From: Pandoraea eparura
GTDB taxonomy: Bacteria > Pseudomonadota > Gammaproteobacteria > Burkholderiales > Burkholderiaceae
Assembly: GCF_902459725.1 (NCBI RefSeq)
Contig: NZ_CABPSH010000014.1
Location: forward strand, 45,471 to 109,470
Length of the DNA: 64,000 nt
Direction: 5' to 3'
The translations under genes were made by a program, and so were the position numbers. The notes below the pieces were generated by a model. That model had not been told where the DNA came from and did not search any database. It saw only the letters and a list, made by a program, of their open reading frames with translations. The first letter of the stretch is position 1. Each line of letters opens with the position of its first letter. Of this stretch, positions 20,707-29,788 are shown one piece after another.

Positions 20707-22485
20707 ATGAAGCGCACGTTACTCTCCGCCGTTCCGCTGACTGGCCACCTTCGGTGGCTGAATTTCGCCGTGGTCGGCAGCGTCGTTGTCCTCTGCGTCG
20801 GTCTGCTGACGTGGTCCTGGGGAACGTACCAGCGCGCCCGCGACGCCTCACTCGCGCTGGAGGCCCTGCGGGCAACGCTGTTGGCGATGGAGAAGGCGTC
20901 CGCCGAGCGGGGGCCGGCCAATGCCGTGCTGGGCGCCGATCTTCCGCTTCCCAACGCGTCGGTCACTGCGCTGCGCAACGCGCGCGAGGCGACCAACGCG
21001 CGCCTGCAGGAACTGCTGTCGGCGCTCTCGACCGACCGCTGCGACGCATGCGGCAGCAGCTTGCGGGTCGTCGAGCGTGCGCGCCTGGATCTGGCGGCCG
21101 CCAGCGCGAATGTCGACCTGCTGGTGCAACGCCCACGCGAGAAACGCAGCGACGCGGACGTGCGCGATGCTGTCGATCGCATGATCCGTGTCATCCCCGA
21201 GTTCACCTCCGTGGCATCGTCGCGCATCGACGTGATTTCGCGCGGCGCGCCTGACGCGCTTCACTATGTCGTCCTCGCCCGTCTGGCCGCAGATCTGCGC
21301 GAGTCCGCCGGTCAACTCGGCTCGCACTTCACCGCGTCGCTCACCACCGGGGCGCCGCTCACTGAGGCCGATCAGCGCACCCTGGAGCGCACGCTCGGAC
21401 GCATCGATCAACTGCACGACATGATTGCCGCTCGCATGATCGATCCCCCTGAACTCGGTCCCAAGGCGCTTGACGCCCTGAACGCCCAGTACTTCACGGC
21501 GGGATTGCATTACGTGGCCACGGTGCGCACGCTGGCGAGTTCGCCGGCGCATGTCGCGCCGACGACGGCCGAGTTTGCCGGCCATTACGTGCCGACCATG
21601 CACGCGATCACCGACTTCCGCGACACCATGCTGACGCTGGCGCGGCGCAACGTCGACGCCCAGGCCTCACTGGCGCTCAAGTGGCTGGTCGGCACGGCGC
21701 TTGCTACGCTCGCGCTGGGGCTGGCCATGGTCGTTTTGCTGCGCCATATCCGTCGCCACGTGGTGCTGCCGTTCGAGGCGGCAACGCGTTGCGTCAATGC
21801 CCTGGCGCAGGGCCATCTCGACGGGGCGGTGCCGGGCGAAGGCGTGCCGATGTACCGACCACAGGTGCGCGCCGTGTTCGATGCGCTGCGCGTGCTCAGG
21901 CTCAACGCACTCGAGTTGCGGCAACTGCGCGGCGAGCGCGCGCGGTTACTGGGCGACCTGGAGATGAGCGCGGATACCGACCCGCTCACGCAACTGATGA
22001 ATTGGCAGGCCTTCGTGCGGCAGGCGCAGGCCCTGTGGGCGATGCCGACGCCGGGTCTGGTCGCCTTGATCAAGCTCGATGTCGACCACTTCACGCAGAT
22101 CAACGCGACCTGGGGGCATGGCGCGGGCGACGATGTGCTGCGCCGCGTCGGCGCGGTGTGCCTCAATACTTCTCAGCCCGGGGATGTAGTGGCCCGGTTG
22201 GGGGCGGATGGGTTTGTGATTCTGGCGCGTGTGCTCGACCCAATTCGCGCGCAGCAATTCGCGGACCTGCTGCGTGGCCGTATTGAAGCTACGGCGTTGA
22301 CGTTGCCGAACGGCGAACGCGTGTCCCTGACGGCGAGTGTGGGTATCGCGATCGGCGATCCTGCGACATTCGGTGGTGCGACGCCCATGTCCGGCGGCGC
22401 GCCGGCCGCCGTGTCGGCACTGTTGAGCGAGGCGGAGCGCCAGCTCCACGCGGCGCGGCGGGCGCGACGGCATGTCATCGAGTAG
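20707..22485 (+). CDS. membrane protein with degenerate GGDEF domain
   Basis: A 592-residue protein. Two membrane segments (about 20-38 and 326-345) enclose a periplasmic helical sensor region of nearly 290 residues. A HAMP-like linker and a C-terminal GGDEF-type domain (about 420-585) follow, with TDPLTQLMNW, KLDVDHFTQINATWGHGAGD and TASVGIAIG. The signature itself reads GADGF at 499-503 instead of GGDEF, so the glutamate of the active loop is absent. The protein may be an inactive cyclase that acts as a sensor or GTP-binding platform. ATG at 20707 was chosen because the preceding in-frame residues look unlike protein. Confidence 0.85.
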   Translation: MKRTLLSAVPLTGHLRWLNFAVVGSVVVLCVGLLTWSWGTYQRARDASLALEALRATLLAMEKASAERGPANAVLGADLPLPNASVTALRNAREATNARLQELLSALSTDRCDACGSSLRVVERARLDLAAASANVDLLVQRPREKRSDADVRDAVDRMIRVIPEFTSVASSRIDVISRGAPDALHYVVLARLAADLRESAGQLGSHFTASLTTGAPLTEADQRTLERTLGRIDQLHDMIAARMIDPPELGPKALDALNAQYFTAGLHYVATVRTLASSPAHVAPTTAEFAGHYVPTMHAITDFRDTMLTLARRNVDAQASLALKWLVGTALATLALGLAMVVLLRHIRRHVVLPFEAATRCVNALAQGHLDGAVPGEGVPMYRPQVRAVFDALRVLRLNALELRQLRGERARLLGDLEMSADTDPLTQLMNWQAFVRQAQALWAMPTPGLVALIKLDVDHFTQINATWGHGAGDDVLRRVGAVCLNTSQPGDVVARLGADGFVILARVLDPIRAQQFADLLRGRIEATALTLPNGERVSLTASVGIAIGDPATFGGATPMSGGAPAAVSALLSEAERQLHAARRARRHVIE

Positions 22486-22563
22486 AGCGCGTGAGCGTGC
22501 CTCATTCACACGCATGCTCGCATCGTTGCAAGCCGTGCGCGATCTGGCGGGCCGCCGCCCGCG

Positions 22564-23775
22564 TCAACACCCGTGCGAGACAACGAAGTGCCGCACATCG
22601 ATGCGTTGCTCTGCGAACGCCGCCTCGCAATACTGAAGATACAGTCGCCACGACCGGATGAAGGTGTCGTCGAAGCCTTGCCCACGCACCGCGTCGATTT
22701 GCGCTTCGAAGGCCGCATGCCAGTGCTGCAGCGTCCTGGCGTAATCGCGACCGAAGCGCAACGTCTCGACGGCCGTCATGCCGCAGGCTTCCGAGGTGCT
22801 GACGAAGCGCTCGGGGCTTGGCAGCATGCCACCCGGAAAGATGAACTCGCGGATGAAGTCGCTTGACGCGCGGTATGCGTCAAAGGCGTTGTCTTCGATG
22901 GTGATCGACTGAATCAGCGCACGGCCACCGGGGCGCAGGCGTGATTTGAGCATTGAGAAGTACGCCGGCCAATACGCTTCCCCCACGGCCTCGAACATCT
23001 CGATGGACACGATGGCGGCAAACTCACCCTGCACGTCGCGGTAATCCGTGAGCGAGATCTCGGCCAAGTGGCTCAGGCCCTGCGCGTCAATGCGGGCACG
23101 GGCGAGCGTCAATTGTGCCTGCGACAGTGTGATGCCATGCACCGCAATCCCTTGCCGGGCCGCGTGCAGCGCAAATCCGCCCCATCCGCATCCCACTTCC
23201 AGCACGCGATCGCCGGGGCGCAGCGCCAAGGTATCGATGATTCGCTGATACTTGGCATGCTGGGCGTCGGCGAGCGAACGGTGGCTATCGCCGTCGAACC
23301 AGGCACTCGAGTAGGTCCAGGTCGAGTCAAGCCACAATTCATAGAAGCGGTTGCCGAGATCGTAATGCGCGTGAATATTGCGACGGCTACCCGACTTGGT
23401 GTTGCCACGCAGGCGATGCCGGAGGTGATACCAGATACGCGCGATCCGAGAGCCCGTCACGGTGCTGGAGATCGAGGCGAGATTGCGTATCGCCAGCCGG
23501 AGCAGCGTGACCATGTCGGGCGAATCGACCCAGCCGGCGCGATAGGCGTCGGCGAACCCGATGTCGCCAGCGTGCATGATGCGACGACAGGCGCGCCAGT
23601 CGTGCAGGTGAAGCGTCGCGCCCGGCGCGCTATGGGGATCGCCGAACATATGCACGGTGCCGTCGGGGCATACCAGCGTCAAATGTCCGGAGTGAATGCG
23701 GCGAAGCAACGCGATGAACAGGCGGGCCGACATCGGTGCGTTGGGACGCATGGAGAATAGGCGGAGCGGAATCAT
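22564..23775 (-). CDS. cyclopropane-fatty-acyl-phospholipid synthase family protein
   Basis: A 403-residue SAM-dependent enzyme that methylenates double bonds in membrane phospholipids. The SAM-binding motif VLEVGCGWGG and the family signatures HYDLGNRFYELWLD, MFEAVGEAYW and FIREFIFPGGMLPS are present. Its start overlaps the stop of the DUF1365 gene by 4 bases (ATGA). It ends a five- or six-gene leftward lipid cluster next to an ECF sigma/anti-sigma pair. In related clusters such genes belong to oxidative or photo-oxidative stress regulons; that link is inferred here. Confidence 0.93.
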   Translation of the reverse strand: MIPLRLFSMRPNAPMSARLFIALLRRIHSGHLTLVCPDGTVHMFGDPHSAPGATLHLHDWRACRRIMHAGDIGFADAYRAGWVDSPDMVTLLRLAIRNLASISSTVTGSRIARIWYHLRHRLRGNTKSGSRRNIHAHYDLGNRFYELWLDSTWTYSSAWFDGDSHRSLADAQHAKYQRIIDTLALRPGDRVLEVGCGWGGFALHAARQGIAVHGITLSQAQLTLARARIDAQGLSHLAEISLTDYRDVQGEFAAIVSIEMFEAVGEAYWPAYFSMLKSRLRPGGRALIQSITIEDNAFDAYRASSDFIREFIFPGGMLPSPERFVSTSEACGMTAVETLRFGRDYARTLQHWHAAFEAQIDAVRGQGFDDTFIRSWRLYLQYCEAAFAEQRIDVRHFVVSHGC

Positions 23776-24599
23776 GGACGGATCTCCCGGTCAGCGCAAG
23801 CGGCGCGCTCCGGCGCCGTTGCACGTAGCGTGGGCGGCGTCTTGCCGTGGAATGGCACGCGCTTGAGCCAGAGCCTCAGCGCTTGCCAGTGGATTCTGAT
23901 AACGACGTTCAGGGCATTGAGGGGCTGCGACAGCACGGCACGCAGCACGCGCCTTCCCGTGAAAGGTTCTGCTCGCATCGCGATCGCCGTGCGTAGCAGC
24001 AGTTCGGTGCCGACGCGATAGTCGATGGCGACCGACCACATCGCGCCCTTGCGGCGAACGCGAAATTCGTATTCGCCCTGCACGTCGCAAAACGGGGAGA
24101 CATGAAAGACTTTCCGGCAAAAGAGCCGGGTGTCGCCGCAAATGGCCGCATGTCCGTCGGCACTGAGCAGATACCCGTGGTGTTGACCGAACGTGTTGCG
24201 CACATCGGCGTACAACGCGCGCAGGTTTCCCTGGCGGTCGTGGCAATACCAGAAGCTCACCGGGTTGAACGCATAGCCGGCCATGCGCGGAATCGTCTGC
24301 AGCCAGAGGGTGCCATCCGCCGGAATCCCGGCTTCCGCCAGACGCGCGCGCATCCAGGGCGCGAGCGCACTGCCGTCGCGAGGACCGTAGTCGTGCGATC
24401 TCAGGGCGAGGGGGCGCCGTTCGTCCAGCGCAAACCACCGGCTGCGCAAGGCATCGAGACGCCCGACATCGCAAGCGATTTGAAACATCGAATAAGTGAA
24501 CGCGTGCCGGACCGGATGCAGCCGTTCGTGGGTCACACGGCCGCGCAGCAGCCAGGCGGGTGGTGTTGATGCACCGGCCATCGCGTCCTTCGTGCTCAT
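23772..24599 (-). CDS. DUF1365 family protein
   Basis: A 275-residue protein of the DUF1365 family, of unknown biochemical role but regularly found between an FAD amine oxidase-like gene and a CFA synthase gene. Family-like stretches are RVTHERLHPVRHAFTYSMFQ at the N-terminus, AYAFNPVSFWYCHD (written NPVSFWYCHD at about 135-144) and KVFHVSPFCDVQGEYEF. The start at 24597-24599 overlaps the FAD gene stop (ATGA), which sets the start over a more upstream in-frame ATG. It probably acts with its neighbours in lipid modification. Confidence 0.88.
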   Translation of the reverse strand: MSTKDAMAGASTPPAWLLRGRVTHERLHPVRHAFTYSMFQIACDVGRLDALRSRWFALDERRPLALRSHDYGPRDGSALAPWMRARLAEAGIPADGTLWLQTIPRMAGYAFNPVSFWYCHDRQGNLRALYADVRNTFGQHHGYLLSADGHAAICGDTRLFCRKVFHVSPFCDVQGEYEFRVRRKGAMWSVAIDYRVGTELLLRTAIAMRAEPFTGRRVLRAVLSQPLNALNVVIRIHWQALRLWLKRVPFHGKTPPTLRATAPERAACADREIRP

Positions 24600-25900
24600 A
24601 GCTTCGCCCACGCCGGCATCACGCCGAAATCGCCCGCCACCCGCAGCGCGGATTTCAGGCCATCCTCATGAAAGCCGTAGCCGGTCCACGCGCCCGCGAA
24701 CCATGTCCGTTGGCGGCCTTGAATATCCGGCAGGCGCGATTGGGCGTCCACGGCGGCCAGATCGAGCAGGGGGTGTTCGTAGGCGTAGCGTCCCAACACC
24801 TTGTCCGGCGCCGGCTCGTCGCTCGGGTTGAGCGTGACGATCACGGGGGACGTGAACGGCAGGGCCTGGAGCTGGTTGATCAGATAGCTCACGCACACGG
24901 GACGGTGCGCGTCGGCGGCCGTGCCCGCCTGACTGACATAGTTCCACGCGGACCAGACACGGCGGCGGCGCGGTAGCAATTTCGGATCCGTGTGCAGGAC
25001 CGCCATGTTCGGTTGATACCGCACGGCACCGAGTATCTGACGCTCGGAAGCGTCGGCATCGCCCAGTAGTTTCAGGCTGTCCGGCGCGTGACCGGCGAGA
25101 ACGACGGCGTCGAAACGCTGCGAGGCTCCGTCGCCGAACGAGAGCGTTACCCCATCGCGCTCGCGCGTGACGCGCCGAACGGGCGTTCGCAGTCGCACAT
25201 CGTCGAGCGTTGCCAGCAACCGGCGCACGTATGCGCGTCCGCCACCGGCGACGGTTTTCCATTGCGGACGTTGCCGGATCTGCAGTAGCGCGTGATTCAG
25301 ACAGAAGCGCAGAAACGTCGCGGCCGGAAAGTGCAGGATGTCGGCCGCACGGCTTGACCAGATCGCGGCGGCCATCGGCAGGAGATAGTGGTGCTGAAAC
25401 GGTTGCCCGTAGCCGTTCGCCAACAGCAGGTCGCCCACCGATTGACGCTCGCGCATGGCGCTCTGCAAGTGCTGCTCTGCCGACGCGTTAAAGCGCAGCA
25501 CATCGCGCAGCATCCCAAGAAAGCTCGGGGAATAGAGGTTGCGACGTTGGGCAAAGACAGTGTTCAGGTTGGTGCCAGCCCATTCCAGGGCGCCATCGTC
25601 GACCGATACCGAGAACGACATATCGCTCGCGATGGCGCTCACCCCGAGTTCATCGAACAACGCAATCAGGTTGGGATAGGTGCGATCGTTGAAGACCAGA
25701 AAGCCCGTGTCGACAGGCGCGCAATGCCCGTCGAGCGAGACGTCGACGGTATTCGTATGCCCACCGGCATAATTGCCTGCCTCGAACACGGTCACGTGAT
25801 GCTTTCGTGCGAGGAGATAGGCACTGGCCAGTCCGGCAATCCCCGCGCCCACCACGGCGACGCGTTGTCCGGGGGGCAGGGCGGCGGTCGATGCGTTCAT
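24596..25900 (-). CDS. FAD-dependent amine oxidase-like oxidoreductase of the CFA/DUF1365 cluster
   Basis: A 434-residue flavoprotein. The N-terminal dinucleotide-binding motif is VAVVGAGIAGLASAYLL (about 15-31), followed by FEAGNYAGGHTNTV. The C-terminal FAD-contact region contains WFAGAWTGYGFHEDG. It starts at ATG 25898-25900 and is coupled by ATGA to the DUF1365 gene. This gene type sits with CFA synthase and DUF1365 genes in many proteobacteria and is thought to act on unsaturated acyl chains. The reaction has not been fixed from the sequence. Confidence 0.9.
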   Translation of the reverse strand: MNASTAALPPGQRVAVVGAGIAGLASAYLLARKHHVTVFEAGNYAGGHTNTVDVSLDGHCAPVDTGFLVFNDRTYPNLIALFDELGVSAIASDMSFSVSVDDGALEWAGTNLNTVFAQRRNLYSPSFLGMLRDVLRFNASAEQHLQSAMRERQSVGDLLLANGYGQPFQHHYLLPMAAAIWSSRAADILHFPAATFLRFCLNHALLQIRQRPQWKTVAGGGRAYVRRLLATLDDVRLRTPVRRVTRERDGVTLSFGDGASQRFDAVVLAGHAPDSLKLLGDADASERQILGAVRYQPNMAVLHTDPKLLPRRRRVWSAWNYVSQAGTAADAHRPVCVSYLINQLQALPFTSPVIVTLNPSDEPAPDKVLGRYAYEHPLLDLAAVDAQSRLPDIQGRQRTWFAGAWTGYGFHEDGLKSALRVAGDFGVMPAWAKL

Positions 25901-25926
25901 TGACTTGTCTCGTCGAGGTTTTGTGG

Positions 25927-26049
25927 TTATACGAACCACGGGCGCGCCCGGATGCAATCGCGCTTGAAAAAACGGTGCGCCACCCACGAATGCGCGCCTC
26001 GCGGCCGAATCCGCAATGCCCGCCAGGTCATGGCGGATCGGCGGCTCAT
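25927..26049 (-). CDS. possible 40-residue basic protein
   Basis: The only support is position. An ATG at 26047-26049 overlaps the stop of the CFA-like methyltransferase in an ATGA junction, the same coupling seen at two other junctions of this cluster. The frame stays open for 40 codons (MSRRSAMTWRALRIRPRG and on). The product is rich in Arg and Trp with no known domain. It may be a real small protein or simply spacer. Confidence 0.3.
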   Translation of the reverse strand: MSRRSAMTWRALRIRPRGAHSWVAHRFFKRDCIRARPWFV

Positions 26050-27152
26050 GCCCGACGGCTCCGCTTTTCGAACAGATAATGTCCAACGCCCCATTCGCGG
26101 CCTTGGGCATAGCCGAACAGTTCGGCGACCGCCATATAGAACATGCGCCAGCGCTGGAACTGAATGCCGGCCTGCGGGCCATACCCGGCCGCCTTGAGCA
26201 TCGGCAGTGTTCTGTCGCGCGACGCATCCAGGGCCGCCAGCCAGTCGTTGGCCGTGCGCGCGTAATGGCGGCCGTCGACCCACCAGCGGTTCGCGAGGCG
26301 CAGGTCGTCCTGGAAGTGCAGCAGCAGATCGGCGCTGGGCATGGTGCCGCCGGTGAAGAAGTGTCGCGACATCCAGTCGCTGCCATCGTGGTTCTGGAAG
26401 GGGTAGGCGACGTGACGATGTGCGAAGAGGTGGACGAACAGGGTGCCGTCGTCGTTCAGCCAGCGCGCGATCTTGGCGAGCAGCGCGCCGTAGTTCTTCA
26501 TGTGCTCGAACATTTCGATGGACAAGATGCGGTCGAATCCTGATGCGATGCCGTCATCGAAGTCGAAGTCGGCCACGTTGCCAGTGACGATTCGCAGATT
26601 GCGCAGCCCGCGCCGCGCCGCCGCCGCCTCGATGAAGCGGCGCTGACCGTGGGAGTTCGACAGCCCGACGATCTGTGCGCCGGGATATCGCTCAGCCAGC
26701 CAGAGCGAGAGCGAGCCCCAGCCGCATCCGAGATCCAGAATCCGCTGACCGTCGGCGATGTCGGCGCGCTGTGCGTAGAGCGCGAGCATGGCCTGCTCGG
26801 CCTGGGCCAGTGTCTCGTCGCCATTGGGGTAGTAGCAGCACGAATACTTGATGGCTGGCCCGAGGTGCTCGACGAAGAATTCGCTCGGCACCTCATAGTG
26901 CTGCGTGTTGGCGGTCTGCGCCTCAACGGCAATCGGGCTTGCGTGCAGTTCACGGACGAATGCGGCGAGCGCTTCCGCGCTTCGCTCGGGATCGTGCGCA
27001 TGCGTCTCGCGCAAGCGTTGGCGCATCAGCATGCGCATGCCCGCCCGTAGCGCAACGTCTGGCACAAGGCCCCGCTCGCAGAGTCGGATAAGACCGCTTT
27101 CGTCGGGCGACGTGACGTGTGTGGCGGGTGGTTGCGTGAGGGAGACGGTCAT
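26046..27152 (-). CDS. SAM-dependent methyltransferase, CFA/coclaurine N-methyltransferase-like
   Basis: A 368-residue class I methyltransferase related to CFA synthases but distinct from the gene at 22564. Visible signatures are HYEVPSEFFVEHLGPAIKYS, the SAM motif ILDLGCGWGSLSLWLAERYP, the post-I region MFEHMKNYGALLAKI and the C-terminal FQRWRMFYMAVAELFGY. It lies 31 bases downstream of the DUF1295 gene. Together with the second CFA-type gene it suggests sequential tailoring of acyl chains. Confidence 0.9.
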   Translation of the reverse strand: MTVSLTQPPATHVTSPDESGLIRLCERGLVPDVALRAGMRMLMRQRLRETHAHDPERSAEALAAFVRELHASPIAVEAQTANTQHYEVPSEFFVEHLGPAIKYSCCYYPNGDETLAQAEQAMLALYAQRADIADGQRILDLGCGWGSLSLWLAERYPGAQIVGLSNSHGQRRFIEAAAARRGLRNLRIVTGNVADFDFDDGIASGFDRILSIEMFEHMKNYGALLAKIARWLNDDGTLFVHLFAHRHVAYPFQNHDGSDWMSRHFFTGGTMPSADLLLHFQDDLRLANRWWVDGRHYARTANDWLAALDASRDRTLPMLKAAGYGPQAGIQFQRWRMFYMAVAELFGYAQGREWGVGHYLFEKRSRRA

Positions 27153-27183
27153 GGCGTCGGGCTCCTGTCTTCAACGAACGGGG

Positions 27184-27975
27184 TCATGGCAGCGGCGTCT
27201 CGCCGGACTTCCTGGGGGGCCAGGGAATGAGCGCGCTGGTGGTTTGCATGTACGTCTTGTAGGCGGGACGGGATTGCATGAGGTGGGCTTCGAGCAGTGG
27301 GATGCCAGACACCTTGAGCAGCAGCCAGGCCATGAGCAGCGGCGGGACGAGCGTGATCCATGCCAAGGGCGCTCCGATCGCGAGGATGGGGTAAGCACAC
27401 CAGTGCACACACTCGAAGAAGTAATTGGGATGGCGCGAGTAACGCCACCAGCCCACCTGACAGACCTGGTCCCGATGGGTGGCGACGGCGGTGAAGCGTC
27501 GCAATTGACGGTCAGCCGACGCCTCACCTGCCACAGCGGCCAGCCAGATGAGCGCGGCGACGGCGACCGCCAATGGCGCCGGGGCGTGCTCGTCAAATGC
27601 CGGCACGAAGAACGCCGCGGCGAGGAGCAGGGCGATTACGCCCTGCAACTGGAAAAACCAGAACATGTTGCGACCGGTATGCTTGCCCCACTGTTGGCGA
27701 AATTGTCGGTAGCGCGCGTCTTCCGGGTGGCCGAAGTTGCGACGCCAGAGATGCATTGCCAGACGCAGGCCCCATAGGCCACCGGCCACACCGACGAAGG
27801 CGCGGTTGATAGGGTGGCCGGTGCCGAGACAGGCGGCCACGATCGCGACGCTCCCGAGCGCGGCCGCCCAGACCGGGTCGACCATGCCGGCGTTATGCGA
27901 GCGCCATTGGTAAAGCCACGCGAGCGCGAACACAACGCACAGTCCAGCGAACGACAGGGCGACAGCAGCGAGCAT
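27184..27975 (-). CDS. DUF1295 family membrane protein (steroid 5-alpha-reductase-like fold)
   Basis: A 263-residue polytopic membrane protein with about six hydrophobic segments. The C-terminal signature of the DUF1295/isoprenylcysteine methyltransferase-like fold is seen in QVGWWRYSRHPNYFFECVHWCAYP, followed by PLLEAHLMQSRPAYKTYMQTTS. It is the first gene of the leftward lipid cluster. A candidate promoter around 28000-28045 contains TTGACG and TATATA on the minus strand, but I cannot tell which sigma factor would read it. Confidence 0.88.
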   Translation of the reverse strand: MLAAVALSFAGLCVVFALAWLYQWRSHNAGMVDPVWAAALGSVAIVAACLGTGHPINRAFVGVAGGLWGLRLAMHLWRRNFGHPEDARYRQFRQQWGKHTGRNMFWFFQLQGVIALLLAAAFFVPAFDEHAPAPLAVAVAALIWLAAVAGEASADRQLRRFTAVATHRDQVCQVGWWRYSRHPNYFFECVHWCAYPILAIGAPLAWITLVPPLLMAWLLLKVSGIPLLEAHLMQSRPAYKTYMQTTSALIPWPPRKSGETPLP

Positions 27976-28098
27976 GCGGGCTCCAGACGCGGATTGAGGA
28001 CTCGATGCTGCTATATACGAGCGTCAAGCGTCACCGGATGCACGCGCGGGAGAAAAATCTGAATGAAAGTGGAGGGCGGGACGATCCGGAAAGCGAAG

Positions 28099-28130
28099 AA
28101 GGGGGTGTCCAACGCACGGACAACCCCCTT
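28099..28130 (-). terminator. hairpin between the anti-sigma and DUF1295 genes
   Basis: AAGGGGG plus TGTCC pairs with GGACA plus CCCCCTT across a loop of a few bases, with one bulged base. It would end the sigma/anti-sigma transcript and separate it from the lipid cluster. No long T run follows, so termination may be partial. Confidence 0.5.
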
Positions 28131-28198
28131 CAAGTCAAACGATGACCGAAACGCCGCAGGGTGCTCAGACCCTCGCCCCTCGCTTCTCGACCTTCGAC

Positions 28199-28312
28199 CT
28201 CAGACCCTCAGACCCTCAGACCCTTAACCCCTTAGATTCTTAGATCTTCAGATTGTTGGATCCTAAGGCCCTCTCAGACCTTCAGTCGTTCAGTAGCTCA
28301 GCCGCTCACGCG
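28199..28312. repeat. period-8 degenerate array at the 3' end of the anti-sigma gene
   Basis: Eight-base units run in register: CTCAGACC three times, then CTTAACCC, CTTAGATT, CTTAGATC, TTCAGATT, GTTGGATC, CTAAGGCC, and later TTCAGTCG, TTCAGTAG, CTCAGCCG, CTCACGCG. The array reaches the stop codon of the anti-sigma gene. The period matches that of the array after metE although the unit differs. The rest of 27976-28305 contains the hairpin and a putative promoter. Confidence 0.75.
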
Positions 28313-29040
28313 GGCCGGATGGCGCCGGTGGCGACCACTGGGCCAGTCGGTTGGCCGGTGGGCGAGCCCCCCGGCGGCTCGACGGACACCGCGAGCACGG
28401 CGTTGCTGTCCATCTGCGCGAGGATCTGGGGGGAGAGCGTCATCGACGCGGGTTGATCCGACGCGAATACGCCCAACGGGATGGGTTTGGCATTATGCGG
28501 GATCAACCACAGTTCGGTCGCGCGGCCGGCGGCAATGACCGGCTTGAGCACCGGCACCACGACCATGCTTGAGCGACGCCTGTCGACCGTTGCGGTCCAG
28601 TGCGCAACGCCGTCCTGGCGAGCGATGGTCGACACCATATAAGCATTGGCCGTTACGGCGGACGGGCTGCGCGAAGGCATTAGGGTCACCACGTTCACGG
28701 CGAGCAGGGCAAGCGCCGCGAGGCTTGCGCCGAGTCCCACCCATCGCCAGAGGCGCAAATTGTCCCACCAGGTGGCGGGTACCGGGCGCGCGGCGCGCGG
28801 TGCTTCCATCGGGACTCCCAGATCGCGCCGAATGCGTTGCCACACGCGCGGCGGCGGGGCGACCGGTGCGACATCTTCGGCCAATTGCGCGATACGCGCT
28901 TGCCACTGGTGAAGGCTTGCCTGAATGCGAGGATCGGCGTCGGCGGCCTGCTCGAGTTCGCGCCGTTCGGCAGCGCTCAGCACGCCGAGGGCATATTCGG
29001 CGCAGCGCAGCTCGTCGTCTTGGTTGGCGGGCGTATTCAT
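28306..29040 (-). CDS. RskA-type anti-sigma factor
   Basis: A 244-residue membrane protein. An N-terminal cytoplasmic anti-sigma domain (ELRCAEYALGVLSAAERREL) is followed by a single membrane segment (about 97-117, LGASLAALALLAVNVVTLM) and a periplasmic RskA domain (TELWLIPHNAKPIPLGVF). ATG 29038-29040 overlaps the sigma gene stop (ATGA), which decides the start. It should hold the ECF sigma factor at the membrane until a signal leads to its release. Confidence 0.9.
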   Translation of the reverse strand: MNTPANQDDELRCAEYALGVLSAAERRELEQAADADPRIQASLHQWQARIAQLAEDVAPVAPPPRVWQRIRRDLGVPMEAPRAARPVPATWWDNLRLWRWVGLGASLAALALLAVNVVTLMPSRSPSAVTANAYMVSTIARQDGVAHWTATVDRRRSSMVVVPVLKPVIAAGRATELWLIPHNAKPIPLGVFASDQPASMTLSPQILAQMDSNAVLAVSVEPPGGSPTGQPTGPVVATGAIRPA

Positions 29041-29654
29041 TGCTCGAGACATACCTTCAGTTGCATTAGGCTACGGCGTATCCAGCTCTTCATCGTGCCG
29101 AGGGGCACGCTCAGGCGAGCAGCGAGCTCGCTGTACGAAGCGCCGGTGAAGAACGCCTCGCGAACCACGCCACGTTGTTGTGGCTCGAGGCGTTGCAGGC
29201 ACTGCTCGAGGCGCTGTCGTTCCTCGGACGCTTCGGCGAGCGCGGCAGGCGTGGGGTCGTCGGATGGGATGGCGAGCGCGTCGGCCTCATCGAGGGCGGC
29301 CTCGCGATGCTCGCGCAAACGGTCGATGGTTCGGTTGCGAGCCAACGTGATGAGCCACGTCATGGCGTTGCCGCGCTCGGGGTCGAAGCCGTCTGCGCGT
29401 CGCCAGACGCTGACGAAAACCTCCTGAAGCAGGTCCTCGGCTTCCGCCCGGTCGCGGATCATTCGCAGGATCACACCGAACAGACGCGCCGATGTCATCT
29501 GGTAGAGGGCGGCGAAGGCTTCGCGGTCTTCTTGTCCCACGGCCGACAGTGTTCGGTTCAATGCATCGCGCCATGCGGTGTCGGCACTGGGGTCGCTCGG
29601 GCGCTGAGGGGTTGATGGACGTGCTCGGTTGGCACTGCTGGGCATGTCGTTCAT
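29037..29654 (-). CDS. ECF RNA polymerase sigma factor (SigK-like)
   Basis: A 205-residue sigma-70 family factor. Region 2 contains RMIRDRAEAEDLLQEVFVSVWRRADGF and WLITLARNRTIDRLREHR. Region 4 has the helix-turn-helix VVREAFFTGASYSELAARL followed by PLGTMKSWIRRSLMQLK. The start was placed at ATG 29652-29654 (MNDMPSS); the in-frame extension upstream is not conserved-looking. It pairs with the RskA-type anti-sigma gene and lies upstream of a CFA-type lipid cluster, so it may direct its stress-induced expression. That regulatory link is inferred from position. Confidence 0.92.
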   Translation of the reverse strand: MNDMPSSANRARPSTPQRPSDPSADTAWRDALNRTLSAVGQEDREAFAALYQMTSARLFGVILRMIRDRAEAEDLLQEVFVSVWRRADGFDPERGNAMTWLITLARNRTIDRLREHREAALDEADALAIPSDDPTPAALAEASEERQRLEQCLQRLEPQQRGVVREAFFTGASYSELAARLSVPLGTMKSWIRRSLMQLKVCLEQ

Positions 29655-29788
29655 GCGGGAGAGACCCTGGCATCGGCCATAGCATTGACGTTCCGCGCAA
29701 TATAGCACCTTCGGTGCGAGATAGCGCGTCGTGTCCGGCATAAGCAGGCGGGGATTCGGCATGGTGTGACGACCGAGGGTGAGCGTAT

